This document shows, piece by piece, positions 18,783-28,266 of a stretch of 64,000 nt of DNA. The notes beneath the pieces are model-generated. The model was given only the letters and a program-made list of their open reading frames with translations. It had not been told where the DNA came from and did no database searches. Both the position numbers and the translations under genes were made by a program. The number at the start of each line of letters is the position of its first letter. Within the stretch, counting starts at the first letter, position 1. This stretch comes from Xanthomonas translucens pv. cerealis (GTDB taxonomy: Bacteria > Pseudomonadota > Gammaproteobacteria > Xanthomonadales > Xanthomonadaceae), in NCBI RefSeq assembly GCF_006838285.1, contig NZ_CP038228.1:3348001-3412000 (forward strand), given 5' to 3'.

Positions 18783-18920
18783 TTAGTTGTCGCGGCAGTG
18801 CGCGAGTGGCGCGCGGTGTTCGAGCAACTGCGCATGTCGGACAGGGACTGCGCGCTGGTGAGCACCGCCTTCCGGCGTGCCGCGGAGGTGGGCATGCGCG
18901 AAGTGGAACACCATCTGTAA
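18783..18920 (+). pseudogene. C-terminal remnant of a HipA-family kinase gene
   Basis: In phase from about 18783 to the TAA at 18918, the translation reads VREWRAVFEQLRMS, then STAFRRAAEVG and a stop, which resembles the last 40 residues of HipA-type toxin kinases. No start codon, ribosome site or upstream domains exist, so this is a relic. It lies in the 660-base gap between the M16 peptidase and trehalase genes, which otherwise shows no gene. Confidence 0.4.
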
Positions 18921-19262
18921 ACAACACCGCCGGCCGTCCAGCCAGGACACGGAAAGCATCGCCTCCAGGCACGCTGATCAGCTGGGTGATGCGCAGACCC
19001 GGTGCTCCTGCCAGATGTCGCGACCACCGGAACAGCCGATTGGCCCCGCTTTTGCATCGCTTGCGGCATGCCACCGGCCATGCCTCCGTTCAAGCCGATC
19101 GTAACGCGGCCGCTATCATCAGATCGGCTATACGCGCCATGCGCTGCCAGGATCGCGGCGCATGCGCGCCTGTTCCTCGGCGAACGGCCGCCACCGCCGC
19201 CAATCACCCGCCTCCTCCTTCGGTCGTTTACCATGCCGCACGCATCCTGCTCTGGACCCGAG

Positions 19263-20954
19263 ATGAGCCATGCCGCTCCTCCCTGTTGCACGCCGCTGCT
19301 GAGCCTGTCGCTGGGCCTGCTGCTGGGCAACTACGACACCGCCTCGGCGCAGCCCGCGCCGCGCGCGATGCAGACCGCGCGGGCGCCGGCGCCGCTGACC
19401 CCGGACCTGGCCTATCCCGAACTGTTCCAGGCCGTGCAGCAGCAGGAACTGTTCGACGACCAAAAGCACTTCGTCGATGCGTTGCCGCTGCGCGACCCGG
19501 CGCTGATCAACGCCGACTACCTGGCCCAGCGCCAGCAGCCGGGCTTCGACCTGCGCCGCTTCGTCGCCGCCAACTTCGAGGAATCCGGCCCGGTGCAGAC
19601 CGAGGCGATCCGCCAAGACACCGGCCTGCGCGAGCACATCGATGCGCTGTGGCCGCTGCTGGTGCGGCGCCAGGTGGACGTGCCGGCGCACAGCAGCCTG
19701 CTGTCGCTGCCGCAGCCCTACGTGGTGCCGGGCGGGCGCTTCCGCGAGGTCTACTACTGGGATTCGTACTTCACCATGCTCGGCCTGGTCGAGAGCGGCG
19801 AACGCGAACGCAGCCGGCAAATGCTGGACAACTTCGCCTACCTGATCGACACCTACGGGCACATCCCCAACGGCAACCGCAGCTACTACCTGAGCCGCTC
19901 GCAGCCGCCGTTCTTCTCGCACATGGTGCAGCTGCAGGCCAAGGTGGAAGGCGACGCCGCCTATGCGCGCTACCTGCCGCAGCTGCAGAAGGAATACGCG
20001 TACTGGATGCAGGGCGCGCAGGCGCTGGCGCCGGGCAGCGCGCAGGCGCACGTGGTGCGGCTGGCCGACGGCAGCCTGCTCAACCGCTACTGGGACGCGC
20101 GCGACACGCCGCGCCCGGAAGCCTGGCTGCACGACGTGCGCACTGCGGCACAGGCCAAGGACCGCCCCGCCGCCGAGGTCTACCGCGATCTGCGCGCCGG
20201 CGCCGAGAGCGGCTGGGACTATTCCAGCCGCTGGCTCGGCGACCGCAAGACCCTGGCCACCATCCGCACCACCGCCATCGTCGCGGTCGATCTCAACAGC
20301 CTGCTCTACCACCTCGAAACCACCCTGGCCCTGGCCTGCAAAAAGAACCCGGGCGCTTCGGGCTGCGACACCGACTACGCGGCCCTGGCCAGCGCGCGCA
20401 AGACCGCGATGGACAAGCACCTGTGGAGCGATGCCGGCTACTACGCCGACTACGACTGGCAACAGCGCCGGCTGCGCGAACAGGTCACCGCCGCGGCGCT
20501 GTATCCGCTGTTCGTCGGCATCGCCTCGCCGGCGCGCGCCAAGCGCAGCGCCGACACTGTGCAGGCGCAGCTGCTGCGTCCCGGCGGCCTGGCCACCACC
20601 CGCCTGCATACCGGTCAGCAATGGGACGAACCCAACGGCTGGGCGCCGCTGCAATGGATCGCGGTGGACGGCCTGCGCCGCTACGGCCAGGACGCGCTGG
20701 CGCAGCGCATCGGCAGCCGCTTCCTGGCGCGGGTGCAGGCGCTGTTCGCGCAGCAGCACAAGCTGGTGGAGAAGTACGGCGTCGACGCCAAGGCCCAGGG
20801 CGGCGGCGGCGGCGAATATGCGCTGCAGGACGGCTTCGGCTGGACCAACGGCGTGACCCTGCTGTTGCTGGACCTGTATGCGAAACCGGCCATCGCCGCG
20901 CCGCCCGCAGCGGCGGCGCAGCGCCACGCACAGCCGGAGCCGGCCACGCCCTGA
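19263..20954 (+). CDS. treA: Periplasmic trehalase (GH37)
   Basis: A 563-residue enzyme hydrolysing alpha,alpha-trehalose to two glucose molecules. Both GH37 signature motifs are present: PGGRFREVYYWDSY in the N-terminal half and QWDEPNGWAP in the C-terminal half, together with PNGNRSYYLSRSQPP, ESGWDYSSRW (catalytic Asp region) and the Gly-rich GGGGGEYALQDGFGWTNG loop. The N-terminus from ATG 19263 is a signal peptide, so it acts in the periplasm, allowing use of trehalose as carbon source. An in-frame ATG at 19233 is the alternative start. It is monocistronic; no trehalose transporter is adjacent. Confidence 0.92.
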   Translation: MSHAAPPCCTPLLSLSLGLLLGNYDTASAQPAPRAMQTARAPAPLTPDLAYPELFQAVQQQELFDDQKHFVDALPLRDPALINADYLAQRQQPGFDLRRFVAANFEESGPVQTEAIRQDTGLREHIDALWPLLVRRQVDVPAHSSLLSLPQPYVVPGGRFREVYYWDSYFTMLGLVESGERERSRQMLDNFAYLIDTYGHIPNGNRSYYLSRSQPPFFSHMVQLQAKVEGDAAYARYLPQLQKEYAYWMQGAQALAPGSAQAHVVRLADGSLLNRYWDARDTPRPEAWLHDVRTAAQAKDRPAAEVYRDLRAGAESGWDYSSRWLGDRKTLATIRTTAIVAVDLNSLLYHLETTLALACKKNPGASGCDTDYAALASARKTAMDKHLWSDAGYYADYDWQQRRLREQVTAAALYPLFVGIASPARAKRSADTVQAQLLRPGGLATTRLHTGQQWDEPNGWAPLQWIAVDGLRRYGQDALAQRIGSRFLARVQALFAQQHKLVEKYGVDAKAQGGGGGEYALQDGFGWTNGVTLLLLDLYAKPAIAAPPAAAAQRHAQPEPATP

Positions 20955-21064
20955 GGCGGCAGCCGGCGGGTATGCGGCTACGGCATCGTCGCCATCACCT
21001 CGCGCCACGAACCGCTGACGCTGCCGGTGAACGCGCAGCGCGGCCCGCTGTTCACCGACGCGCG

Positions 21065-21838
21065 CTACTGCGCCGGCGCTTCCGTCCTGGTCCCCATCGC
21101 TTCGCGGTAGCGCTGGTACAGCGCCATCACCTTGTCGATGTAGCCGCGGGTTTCCGCATATGGCGGCACGCCGCGGTAGCGCGCCACGGTGCCGATGCCG
21201 GCGTTGTAGGCGGCCGCGGCCAGGGTGCGGTCGCCCTGGTAGCGGCGCAGCAGCGATTGCATGTAGCGCGCACCCCCGGCGATCGACTGGTCGGCGGCGA
21301 ACGGATCGGCCACGCCGTATTCCTTCGCCACTTCGGGCATCAGCTGCATCACGCCCTGCGCGCCCTTGGGCGACACCGCCGCGGCGTCGAAGCCGCTTTC
21401 GGCATGCGCGATCGCGCGCAGCCACGGATCGTCCACCCCGGTAGCGCGCGCCGCGGCGCGGAACTGCTTGGCGTGCATGTTCAACTGCGGCGCGCCGACC
21501 TTGCCCAGTCCCGGATGCGCCGCCTCGCCCGGCGGGGTGACCGCGGTGAAGCGCAGGTACGCGCGCGCCCCCGGCAGATTGCGCGTGGAATACACCAGGC
21601 GCCCGTCCTGCTCGCGTTCGTACAGGGTGCCGCTGAACACGCCCATGCTGCCCCACAGATTGGGCGTGGCGATCGCGGCATCGTCCAGTTCCTTCGGCGT
21701 GCAGCGCGACCCCGGCTCCGGCGCGGTCGCCAGGCTGACCGTGCCGTCGCGCACGCAGCGGTACACCGTGCGCGCCTGCGCCGCAGCAACGGCGCAGCAG
21801 CACAGCAGCAGGCTCAGCAGCGTTCGGGCACAGCGCAT
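21065..21838 (-). CDS. Lytic transglycosylase with N-terminal DUF4124-like segment
   Basis: A 257-residue periplasmic enzyme. After a signal peptide (cleaved near QA, residue 22) comes a short DUF4124-like region (TVYRCVRDGTVSLATAPEPGSRC), then a family 1 SLT domain with the catalytic Glu at about 147 in AHAESGFD, followed by SPKGAQGVMQLMP, GGARYMQSLL and the AAYNAGIGTVARYRG motif. It cleaves peptidoglycan glycan strands with 1,6-anhydro product formation. Such enzymes assist wall remodelling or secretion-system assembly; nothing adjacent ties it to either. ATG 21838 gives the best signal peptide. Confidence 0.88.
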   Translation of the reverse strand: MRCARTLLSLLLCCCAVAAAQARTVYRCVRDGTVSLATAPEPGSRCTPKELDDAAIATPNLWGSMGVFSGTLYEREQDGRLVYSTRNLPGARAYLRFTAVTPPGEAAHPGLGKVGAPQLNMHAKQFRAAARATGVDDPWLRAIAHAESGFDAAAVSPKGAQGVMQLMPEVAKEYGVADPFAADQSIAGGARYMQSLLRRYQGDRTLAAAAYNAGIGTVARYRGVPPYAETRGYIDKVMALYQRYREAMGTRTEAPAQ

Positions 21839-21936
21839 GGGTGGGAGGTGGAACCGGCGACGGTGGGCGCGCATCATCGCGCACCGTGCGTCGGCGCGGG
21901 TGAGGGCCGGCCAGGACACTCTTTTTGGCCCGCACC

Positions 21937-22140
21937 GTTGTAGAAGCGGCTTCAGCCGCGACAGGGTGCCGAAGCCGCTGCAGTTCCAGCTCCGCTCGTC
22001 GCGACTGACGTCGTTTCTACAGGAGGCTTGCGGCGAGCTGTCAGGTGCACTGTGGGAGGGACTTCAGTCCCGACTGCTGCCGAGATCGGATAGCCAGCCC
22101 ACTCCGTTCCTCGCGGCTGGAGCCGCTCCTACAACGGCAA
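21937..22140. repeat. Cluster of REP-like palindromes
   Basis: Several head-to-head copies of the dispersed motif: GTAGAAGCGGCTTCAGCCGCGAC, GTGGGAGGGACTTCAGTCCCGAC and an inverted GCTGGAGCCGCTCCTACAA. It occupies the gap between the transglycosylase and the next minus-strand gene. No gene is seen in 21839-22161. Confidence 0.65.
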
Positions 22141-22161
22141 GCAGCCGGGAAAACGCCACCG

Positions 22162-23154
22162 TTACGGCGCGCATGCCGCCAGTTTCTGGTCGGCGTACCA
22201 CAGCGCGCGCCGCGCCAGGTCGTAGGCGCTGTCGGCGGCGCGCGGCAGGGTCTGCTGCGCCAGGATCGGGTCGGCACCGCGGGCCATGGCGTTTTCCACC
22301 CGCTGCAGGTCGCCCAGGTTGTCCAGCACCGGCTGCAGCAGGCGGCTGCGCTGCGCCGCAGGGCAGGCCGCACGGCGCTGCTCCAGTTCGCCGATCGCCT
22401 TGCGGATGCGGCGGCTGGCCTCGCCGTCCAGGCCGGGCGCCTTTTCCAACGCGATCGGCGCGGCCTTGTAGGCATCGCCGGTGGCCTCGCTGCCGAGATC
22501 GCCCGGGCGCTCGTGCAGCGCCGGGTTGAAGCGCACGTCCGGCGGCGGCCGCGCCACCGCCGGCTGGTCGCTGCTCTTGGGCAGCATCTTCTTCATCGCA
22601 TCGCCGATGCCCTGCATGGCCACGTCGCCCAGGGTGCCGTCGCTGGCCCAGTCCTTGTCGAAGCGGGTGGGCCGGTAGTCGATCGGGTTCGGACGCTCGA
22701 GCAGGCGCTTGGCCTTGGCCAGGTCGCGCGGGTTGGTGGTGCCCGGCGCGGTGCCCGGCGCCTCGGCGAACGGGTCCACCGCCACGCCGTCCGGCAGCCG
22801 CGCGCTGCCATCGCGGGTGTACAGCGTGGCACGCATCGGTGCGGCCGGCGCGGCCACCGCGGTGGCGCTGCGGGTCGGTGGCGGCAGCGACGCTTGCGCC
22901 GCGCGCGCGGCAGCCAGTGCGCGCCGTGCCGCGGCATGCGATGGCGGCGGCGGTGCCGCGACCGCGACCGAGCGCGGCACGAATACCAGCCGCATCGCAT
23001 CGTGGGCATGCGCCGGCGCCGCCGCCGGCGCGATCAACAGCAGGCGGCCCAGCAACAGCAGGATCAGCACGGTGGTGACGGCCGCGCCCAGGTGCAGCAG
23101 CCGGTCTTGCACAGGTGCAGACGTCACGATGATCGAGATTCCATAGCCAGGCAT
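22162..23154 (-). CDS. Hypothetical membrane-anchored periplasmic protein
   Basis: A 330-residue protein with one N-terminal transmembrane helix (about residues 20-42, Leu-rich) and a long Ala/Pro-rich linker reminiscent of TonB-like anchors. A helical C-terminal domain contains TRFDKDWASDGTLGD, a RKAIGELEQRR coiled segment and a Cys near the end. ATG 23154 is used because it gives a short cytoplasmic leader. No family was recognised. The arrangement suggests an inner-membrane protein projecting through the periplasm, perhaps an envelope scaffold. Confidence 0.65.
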   Translation of the reverse strand: MPGYGISIIVTSAPVQDRLLHLGAAVTTVLILLLLGRLLLIAPAAAPAHAHDAMRLVFVPRSVAVAAPPPPSHAAARRALAAARAAQASLPPPTRSATAVAAPAAPMRATLYTRDGSARLPDGVAVDPFAEAPGTAPGTTNPRDLAKAKRLLERPNPIDYRPTRFDKDWASDGTLGDVAMQGIGDAMKKMLPKSSDQPAVARPPPDVRFNPALHERPGDLGSEATGDAYKAAPIALEKAPGLDGEASRRIRKAIGELEQRRAACPAAQRSRLLQPVLDNLGDLQRVENAMARGADPILAQQTLPRAADSAYDLARRALWYADQKLAACAP

Positions 23155-23425
23155 GCGTCCACCGGAGGAGTGTCTCCGGACTGCGCTATGGTGCCGTGAG
23201 TTCCTGTACCGCACCGTGTCGGTCGGCGTCCACCGCCATCATGCACGGCCATGCGCCGCCAGACTGCAGGTGCAAAACCCCTGCCACGCTTGACGCTGCG
23301 CCATGCCGCGAGGAAACCGGCTAAGGTGGCCGGCGCCGATAGGGCGACAGCCGGCGTACAGCCAGCGCGCGTCGTCGGCGCCGATATCCCCTGTTCTGGA
23401 GAACGCGCCTGTTGTGGAGAAGCAC

Positions 23426-24205
23426 ATGATCCGATGGCTCGGCGCCTGCCTGCTGAGCGCCACCGCGACGCTGCCAGCCACCGCGGCGCCCTCGCACCTG
23501 GACACAATCGCCGAGCGCGGCACGCTGCGCGTGTGCAGCACCGGCGACTACCTGCCGTACAGCCTGCTGCGCGCGGACGGGGGCTACGAGGGCATCGACA
23601 TCACCCTGGCGCAATCGCTCGCGGCCAGCCTGCAGGTGCCGGTGCAGTGGGTCCCCACGCGTTGGGCGACACTGCTGCCGGACCTGCTCGCCGATCGCTG
23701 CGACATCGCCGTGGGCGGCATCTCGGTGTCGCTGCCACGGCAGCGCCACGCCTGGTTCAGCGCGGTGCTCGACGTGGACGGCAAGATTCCGCTGGTGCGC
23801 TGCGCCGACCAGCAGCGCTATCGCGACATCGCGCAGATCAATCGCGCCGAGGTGCGGGTGATCGAACCGCGCGGCGGCACCAACGAAGCCTTCGCCCGCC
23901 GCGCGCTGCCGCACGCGCCGCTGACCCTGTCCGACGACAACACCGCGATCTTCCGCGACCTGGCCGAAGGCCGCGCCGACGTGATGATCACCGACGCCTC
24001 CGAAGCGCGCTTCCAGCAGCGCCGCGTGCCCGGCCTGTGCGCGGTGAACCCGCAACAGCCGCTGCAGTACAGCGAAAAGGCGTTCCTGCTGCCGCGCGAC
24101 GACATGGCCTGGAAGGCCTACGTGGACCAGTGGCTGCACCTGAGCAAGGCCAGCGGCGAGTACCGCAAGGCGCAGGCGCCGTGGCTGGGGGAGGCGGCCG
24201 AGTAG
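23426..24205 (+). CDS. pheC: Periplasmic cyclohexadienyl (arogenate/prephenate) dehydratase
   Basis: A 259-residue protein with the fold of periplasmic amino-acid binding proteins (SBP family 3), but close in detail to PheC of Pseudomonas aeruginosa: RVCSTGDYLPYS, YEGIDITLAQSLA, VPTRWATLLPDLLADRCDIAVGGIS, EPRGGTNEAFAR, DVMITDASEAR and EKAFLLPRDD in the same order and spacing. It has a signal peptide (TAA, residue 20). It converts prephenate or arogenate to phenylpyruvate or phenylalanine in the periplasm. GGAGAAG precedes ATG 23426. No ABC permease genes are adjacent, which supports an enzyme rather than a transporter component. Confidence 0.85.
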   Translation: MIRWLGACLLSATATLPATAAPSHLDTIAERGTLRVCSTGDYLPYSLLRADGGYEGIDITLAQSLAASLQVPVQWVPTRWATLLPDLLADRCDIAVGGISVSLPRQRHAWFSAVLDVDGKIPLVRCADQQRYRDIAQINRAEVRVIEPRGGTNEAFARRALPHAPLTLSDDNTAIFRDLAEGRADVMITDASEARFQQRRVPGLCAVNPQQPLQYSEKAFLLPRDDMAWKAYVDQWLHLSKASGEYRKAQAPWLGEAAE

Positions 24206-24212
24206 CTTGCCG

Positions 24213-24305
24213 GGAAGCGTTGCGGATCGCACGGTTGCCGGGATCGGCGATGTACGGCGCGTCATGCGCATCGACCATGATGCCGTAGCAATCGGCGAAC
24301 GGCGG
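24213..24305 (-). pseudogene. Relic of an NHL-repeat gene
   Basis: About 31 codons read PPFADCYGIMVDAHDAPYIAD, then GNRAIR: one NHL propeller repeat (pattern GIAVDAxGNVYVADTGNxAIR). There is no start, no stop context and no further repeats, so it is a fragment left between pheC and the decayed AraC gene. Confidence 0.4.
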
Positions 24306-24312
24306 CGTGCGG

Positions 24313-25007
24313 TCAGCCAGCCTGGCCGAGCTGTTCGGCCAGGTCGTTGCGCGGCGAGCGGCCGTACAGGCGGCTGTATTCGCGACTGAACTGCGACGGG
24401 CTCTGGTAGCCGACGCGGTAGCCGGCCGCACCCACGTCCATCCGCTCCACCACCATCAGCCGCCGCGCCTCGCGCAGGCGCAACTGCTTCTGGTATTGCA
24501 GCGGGGTCATCGCGGTCACCGCATTGAAATGGTGATGCAGCGACGAAGCGCTCATGTTCACCTGCCGCGCCAGGTCTTCGATCCGCAGCGGCTCGGCGTA
24601 GTGCTGGCGGTATTGACCGACACGCCGCGCACGCAATCGGCGCTGGCCTGCGCCGGCAGCGGAATGCGTTCGAGCAGATCGCGCAGCCGGTCCGGGCGGA
24701 TTGCCATGCCCACGCCCAGCAACGGCCGCTCCGGGCTGGCCTGGGCGATCCGCGACACCACCGGCAGATCCAACGCCACCAGCAGGTAGGTGCCGACACC
24801 GTAGCGGTACTCCTCCGTGCCCAGGCTCAGGCATTTCTCGCCCTGCACCATCAGCGCGAAGCACGGCCACTGTGCGGCGTGCGTCTTCGGCGAGGGCGCG
24901 GTGCGGTGCGAACAGAACAGGCCGTCGATGGCGGTATCGCCGTCGGGGACGGCCAATCGGGCAATGAGTGCAGCGATTTCTTGATAGCGGTCGGCAAGCG
25001 CGGTCAT
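24313..25007 (-). pseudogene. AraC-family regulator, broken by frameshift and internal deletion
   Basis: From ATG 25007 the first frame encodes an AraC N-terminal cupin-like domain (LMVQGEKCLSLG, YLLVALDLPVVSRI, LLGVGMAIRPDRLRDLL), then loses sense near 24610. A second frame supplies the C-terminal double HTH (EPLRIEDLARQVNMSASSLHHHFN, then YRVGYQSPSQFSREYSRLYG) to the stop at 24313. About 60-70 residues between the two parts, expected in this family, are absent. The product is therefore a fossil of a regulator of the type usually found divergent to oxidoreductase or small ABM-like genes. Confidence 0.8.
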
Positions 25008-25308
25008 CGGCGTCGGGCGCGGTGGCGGGCAATCGAAGGACCTGCAGCTTGCCTGGTGCTGCGACGGCGCGGTCGCCGCCATGGAACGGTTTGCAGGATC
25101 GGACAAGAATTCCGCGGGATCGCGATAACGCGCCGCGGCGCCGCGCTCGCATTCTGTGCAGGTAGGATCCCCCGTCGCGTCTACCGGAGTGCTCCCATGC
25201 CCCTCCTGCTTCCCGCCGCCCTCAGCTGCACGCCGATCGCCGCCGCCGCGCCCTGCCGCGCCCTTTCCCACCACTGCGCCGCGCCGCGCAACGCGCAGGG
25301 CTGAGCCG

Positions 25309-25668
25309 ATGCAAGCGCATAGCGAAGCCCTGGAAATCACCACCTTCCGCCTGCAGGACTGCACCTGGCGCACCTTCCTGCGCGCCAATGCCGAAGTCGA
25401 TGCCTGGCTGCAACGCCAGCCCGGCTTCCGCTCGCGGCGCATCGCGCGGCGCCGCGACGGCACCGTGGTCGACATGCTGCTGTGGGACAGCGTGGCCCAC
25501 GGCACCGCCTCGGCACGGCGGCTGATGCGCGAACTGCAAGGCGCCGCGATCCATGCACTGATCGATCCGGACACGGTGTCCTGGGACATCGCGCCGGTGC
25601 AGCACGTCAGCGGCGAAGAGCGCGGCGACAGCGAGGCGGAAGCCGAAGCGGACAGCCTGGCGGCCTAG
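25309..25668 (+). CDS. Small dimeric alpha/beta-barrel-like (ABM-type) protein
   Basis: A 119-residue protein with the pattern of antibiotic-biosynthesis-monooxygenase-like ferredoxin folds: EITTFRLQD strand, long helix FLRANAEVDAWLQRQPGFRSRRIARRRDGTVVDMLLWDS, then a helix ending ALIDPDTVSWDIAPVQ. ATG 25309 follows the previous frame closely but lacks a strong ribosome site. It is divergent from the decayed AraC regulator, which was probably its former control gene. The function is unknown; the family includes haem-degrading and quinol monooxygenases but no catalytic residues can be assigned. Confidence 0.6.
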   Translation: MQAHSEALEITTFRLQDCTWRTFLRANAEVDAWLQRQPGFRSRRIARRRDGTVVDMLLWDSVAHGTASARRLMRELQGAAIHALIDPDTVSWDIAPVQHVSGEERGDSEAEAEADSLAA

Positions 25669-25686
25669 CGACGGCGACGGCCGCGC

Positions 25687-26598
25687 TCACACCCAGCCGC
25701 GGCGGCGGAACCACGCAAGCGGCAGCACCACGCTCAGCGCGATCACGCCCAGCGCCCAGTAATAGGCGTCGTGCCACTTGAGTTCGGGCATGTGCGCGAA
25801 GTTCATACCCCAAATGCCGACCAGCACCGTCGGCGGGATGCCCACCACCGACGCCACCGCCATCACCTTCATCACGTTGTTCTGGTCGATGTTGATCATG
25901 CCCAGCACGCTGTCGAGCAGGAACTCGACGCGGTCGTCCAGGTGCTGCTCAAATTCGCTCAGGGTGACCAGGTCCTTGTGCAGCAGGCCGATGCGCTTGG
26001 CCGCATCGTCGCCGAACCAGTCCGGCGCGGCGCCGTCCAGGTAGGTGGCCAGGCGCAACAGGCCGTGGCCGGCGTTGTGCATGCCGCCGAGCCGCCGGCC
26101 CATGCCGCCGACCGCGTGCAGCATCCGCTCCAGATCGCGCGAGGTGTGCGGTTGGTCGAAGGCCATGCGGGTGGTCTCGGTGATCTCCGCCTCCAGCGCT
26201 TCCAGCCGGTCCGCCAACTGCCCGACCAGCTGATCGAGCAGGCGCAGCAGCAGATCGTCGCTGCTCCGGCACGGGGTGTTCTCCAAGTGCGCGGCCACCG
26301 CTTGCAGCGACCCCATGCGCTGCTCGCGCTGAGTCACCAGCGCCCGCGGCGACAGCGCGAAGCCCAGCGGTGCGGTCGGGCCGTCCTCGTCCTGGAAGCG
26401 CGGCACATTGAGGAACAGCACGTCGCCCTCGATGCGCACCCGGCTGCTGAACTCGATCTCGCCGATCGCCGCCCGCGTGGGCAGGGCGAACCCCACCTGC
26501 CGGTCGGCCTCGGCCAGTTCTTCGCGGCTGGGCTGGCACAGGTCCACCCAGCAGAACGGTTGCGCGGACGTTCCGGCGATTCGGTGGATCGTGATCAT
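25687..26598 (-). CDS. corA: CorA-family divalent-cation transporter
   Basis: A 303-residue inner-membrane channel of the CorA/ZntB type. A long cytoplasmic domain rich in acidic helices is followed by two C-terminal helices with the GMN selectivity motif in VGIWGMNFAHMPEL and the second helix ending at FRRRGWV. The N-terminal half includes the coiled stalk (LLLRLLDQLVGQLADRLEALEAE). It would move Mg2+, or Zn2+ if ZntB-like; the MPEL periplasmic loop agrees with CorA/ZntB-group proteins. It converges with the small ABM-like gene, only 18 bases between their ends. Confidence 0.88.
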   Translation of the reverse strand: MITIHRIAGTSAQPFCWVDLCQPSREELAEADRQVGFALPTRAAIGEIEFSSRVRIEGDVLFLNVPRFQDEDGPTAPLGFALSPRALVTQREQRMGSLQAVAAHLENTPCRSSDDLLLRLLDQLVGQLADRLEALEAEITETTRMAFDQPHTSRDLERMLHAVGGMGRRLGGMHNAGHGLLRLATYLDGAAPDWFGDDAAKRIGLLHKDLVTLSEFEQHLDDRVEFLLDSVLGMINIDQNNVMKVMAVASVVGIPPTVLVGIWGMNFAHMPELKWHDAYYWALGVIALSVVLPLAWFRRRGWV

Positions 26599-26754
26599 CG
26601 GGTTCGGCTTGGTCGCGGGAGGGCGCGAGCATCCTCCGCCGCGGCTGAAGCGAACGTCAACGGCGCAGGCACGCGCCGCGGCGGGCAACGCCGTGCCAGC
26701 GCGCCGACAGCGCCATCGCCGCGCTAAGGCCGGCCCTCGCCACGCTGCCGCAGT

Positions 26755-28134
26755 TCAGCCGCGCGCGCCACCGCGACGCTTCAACGCATAGCCCACGCCC
26801 AGCAGCAGGAACCAGGCCGGGCTGGCCAGCAACGCCTGCCGGGTATCGTCCTGCAGCGTCAGCAACGCCAGCACGAAGGCGAAGAACGCCAGGCACACGT
26901 AGCACATGAGCACGCCGCCGGGCAGCTTGAACGCCGAGGCCGCATGCAGCTGCGGGCGCTTGCGCCGGTAGGCGATGTACGCGCACAGGATCAGCGACCA
27001 GACGAACATGAACAGCACCGCGGCCAGCGTGGTGACCAGGGTGAACGCGGTGACCAGATTCGGGATCAGGTACACCAGCAGCGTGCCGCCCAGCAGGCAC
27101 GCGCAGGAAAACAGCAAGCCGCGCGCCGGCACCGCCGCGCGCGACAGCCGGGCGAAGCCGCGCGGCGCGTGCCGCTCTTCGGCCAGGCCGTACAGCATGC
27201 GGCTGGTGGAGAAGATACCGCTGTTGGCCGAGGAGGTGGCCGAGGTCAGCACCACGAAATTGATCAGGCTGGCCGCCGCCGGCACCCCGGCCAGCACGAA
27301 TAGCTCCACGAACGGGCTCTTGCCCGGCACCACCTCGCGCCACGGCGTCACCGCCATGATCGCGATCAGCGCCAGCACGTAGAACACCAGGATCCGCACC
27401 GGAATCGAATTGATCGCCTTGGGCAGGTTGCGCCGCGGGTCGGCGGTCTCGGCGGCGGTGGTGCCGACCAGTTCGATGCCGACGAAGGCGAACACCGCGA
27501 TCTGGAAGCCGGCGAAGAAACCGCCGATGCCCATCGGGAACATGCCGCCGTCGTTCCACAGATTGGCCAGCGAGGCCACGTGCCCGGACGGCGACTGGAA
27601 TCCCCAGGCCACCAGCCCGGCGCCGGTCAGGATCAACGCGCAAATGGCCACGATCTTGATCAGCGCGAACCAGAATTCCAGTTCGCCGAACAGCTTTACC
27701 GTCACCAGGTTCAGGCTCAGCAGCAACAGCACGCATAGCAGCGCCGGGATCCACGGCGCCAGGCCGGGAAACCAGAACTGCGCGTACGCCGCGATCGCGA
27801 TCACGTCGGCGATGGCGGTGATGATCCAGCAGAACCAGTAGGTCCAGCCGCAGAAGAACCCGGCCCACGGACCGAGCAGATCGGTGGAGAAGTCGATGAA
27901 CGACTTGTACTCCAGGTTCGACAGCAGCAGTTCGCCCATCGCGCGCATCACGAAGAACAGCATCGCGCCGATGATCAGGTATACGAACAGGATCGACGGG
28001 CCGGCCAGGCTGATGGTCTTGCCCGAGCCCATGAACAGGCCGGTGCCGATGGCGCCACCGATCGCGATCAATTGCAGGTGGCGGTTGCACAGGCTGCGCT
28101 TGAGATGGTCGGGCTGGGCGGACGGGTCGGACAT
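26755..28134 (-). CDS. cycA: D-serine/D-alanine/glycine transporter
   Basis: A 459-residue amino-acid permease with about 12 membrane helices, nearly co-linear with E. coli CycA: NRHLQLIAIGGAIGTGLFMG in TM1, FFVMRAMGELLLSNLEYKSF, FGELEFWFALIKIVAI, FAFVGIELVGTTAAETADP and SGIFSTSRMLYGLA. It symports glycine and D-amino acids with protons and usually confers D-cycloserine sensitivity. The start is uncertain: 28134 (MSDPSAQ) is chosen; 28146 and 28167 are in frame and would add 4 or 11 residues. No coupled genes. Confidence 0.92.
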   Translation of the reverse strand: MSDPSAQPDHLKRSLCNRHLQLIAIGGAIGTGLFMGSGKTISLAGPSILFVYLIIGAMLFFVMRAMGELLLSNLEYKSFIDFSTDLLGPWAGFFCGWTYWFCWIITAIADVIAIAAYAQFWFPGLAPWIPALLCVLLLLSLNLVTVKLFGELEFWFALIKIVAICALILTGAGLVAWGFQSPSGHVASLANLWNDGGMFPMGIGGFFAGFQIAVFAFVGIELVGTTAAETADPRRNLPKAINSIPVRILVFYVLALIAIMAVTPWREVVPGKSPFVELFVLAGVPAAASLINFVVLTSATSSANSGIFSTSRMLYGLAEERHAPRGFARLSRAAVPARGLLFSCACLLGGTLLVYLIPNLVTAFTLVTTLAAVLFMFVWSLILCAYIAYRRKRPQLHAASAFKLPGGVLMCYVCLAFFAFVLALLTLQDDTRQALLASPAWFLLLGVGYALKRRGGARG

Positions 28135-28266
28135 GGGCGCGGCCATCGGCAGGGGATCCGACAACATAGAAGATGCGACGCGCACGCGCCAGAGCGCTGC
28201 GCCCGCGTTACGCGCGGAAACCGGCACAAACCGCGCCGCCGCCAGCGCCAGCACGCCGCGCACGGC

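Noticed and set aside
19128..21935. 935-codon open frame antisense to trehalase and running into the transglycosylase
   Set aside because: Shadow frame; no domain, no ribosome site, and it covers two real genes.
23426..24205. pheC product as an amino-acid ABC transporter binding protein
   Set aside because: Same fold, but motif order follows periplasmic PheC and no permease or ATPase gene is adjacent.
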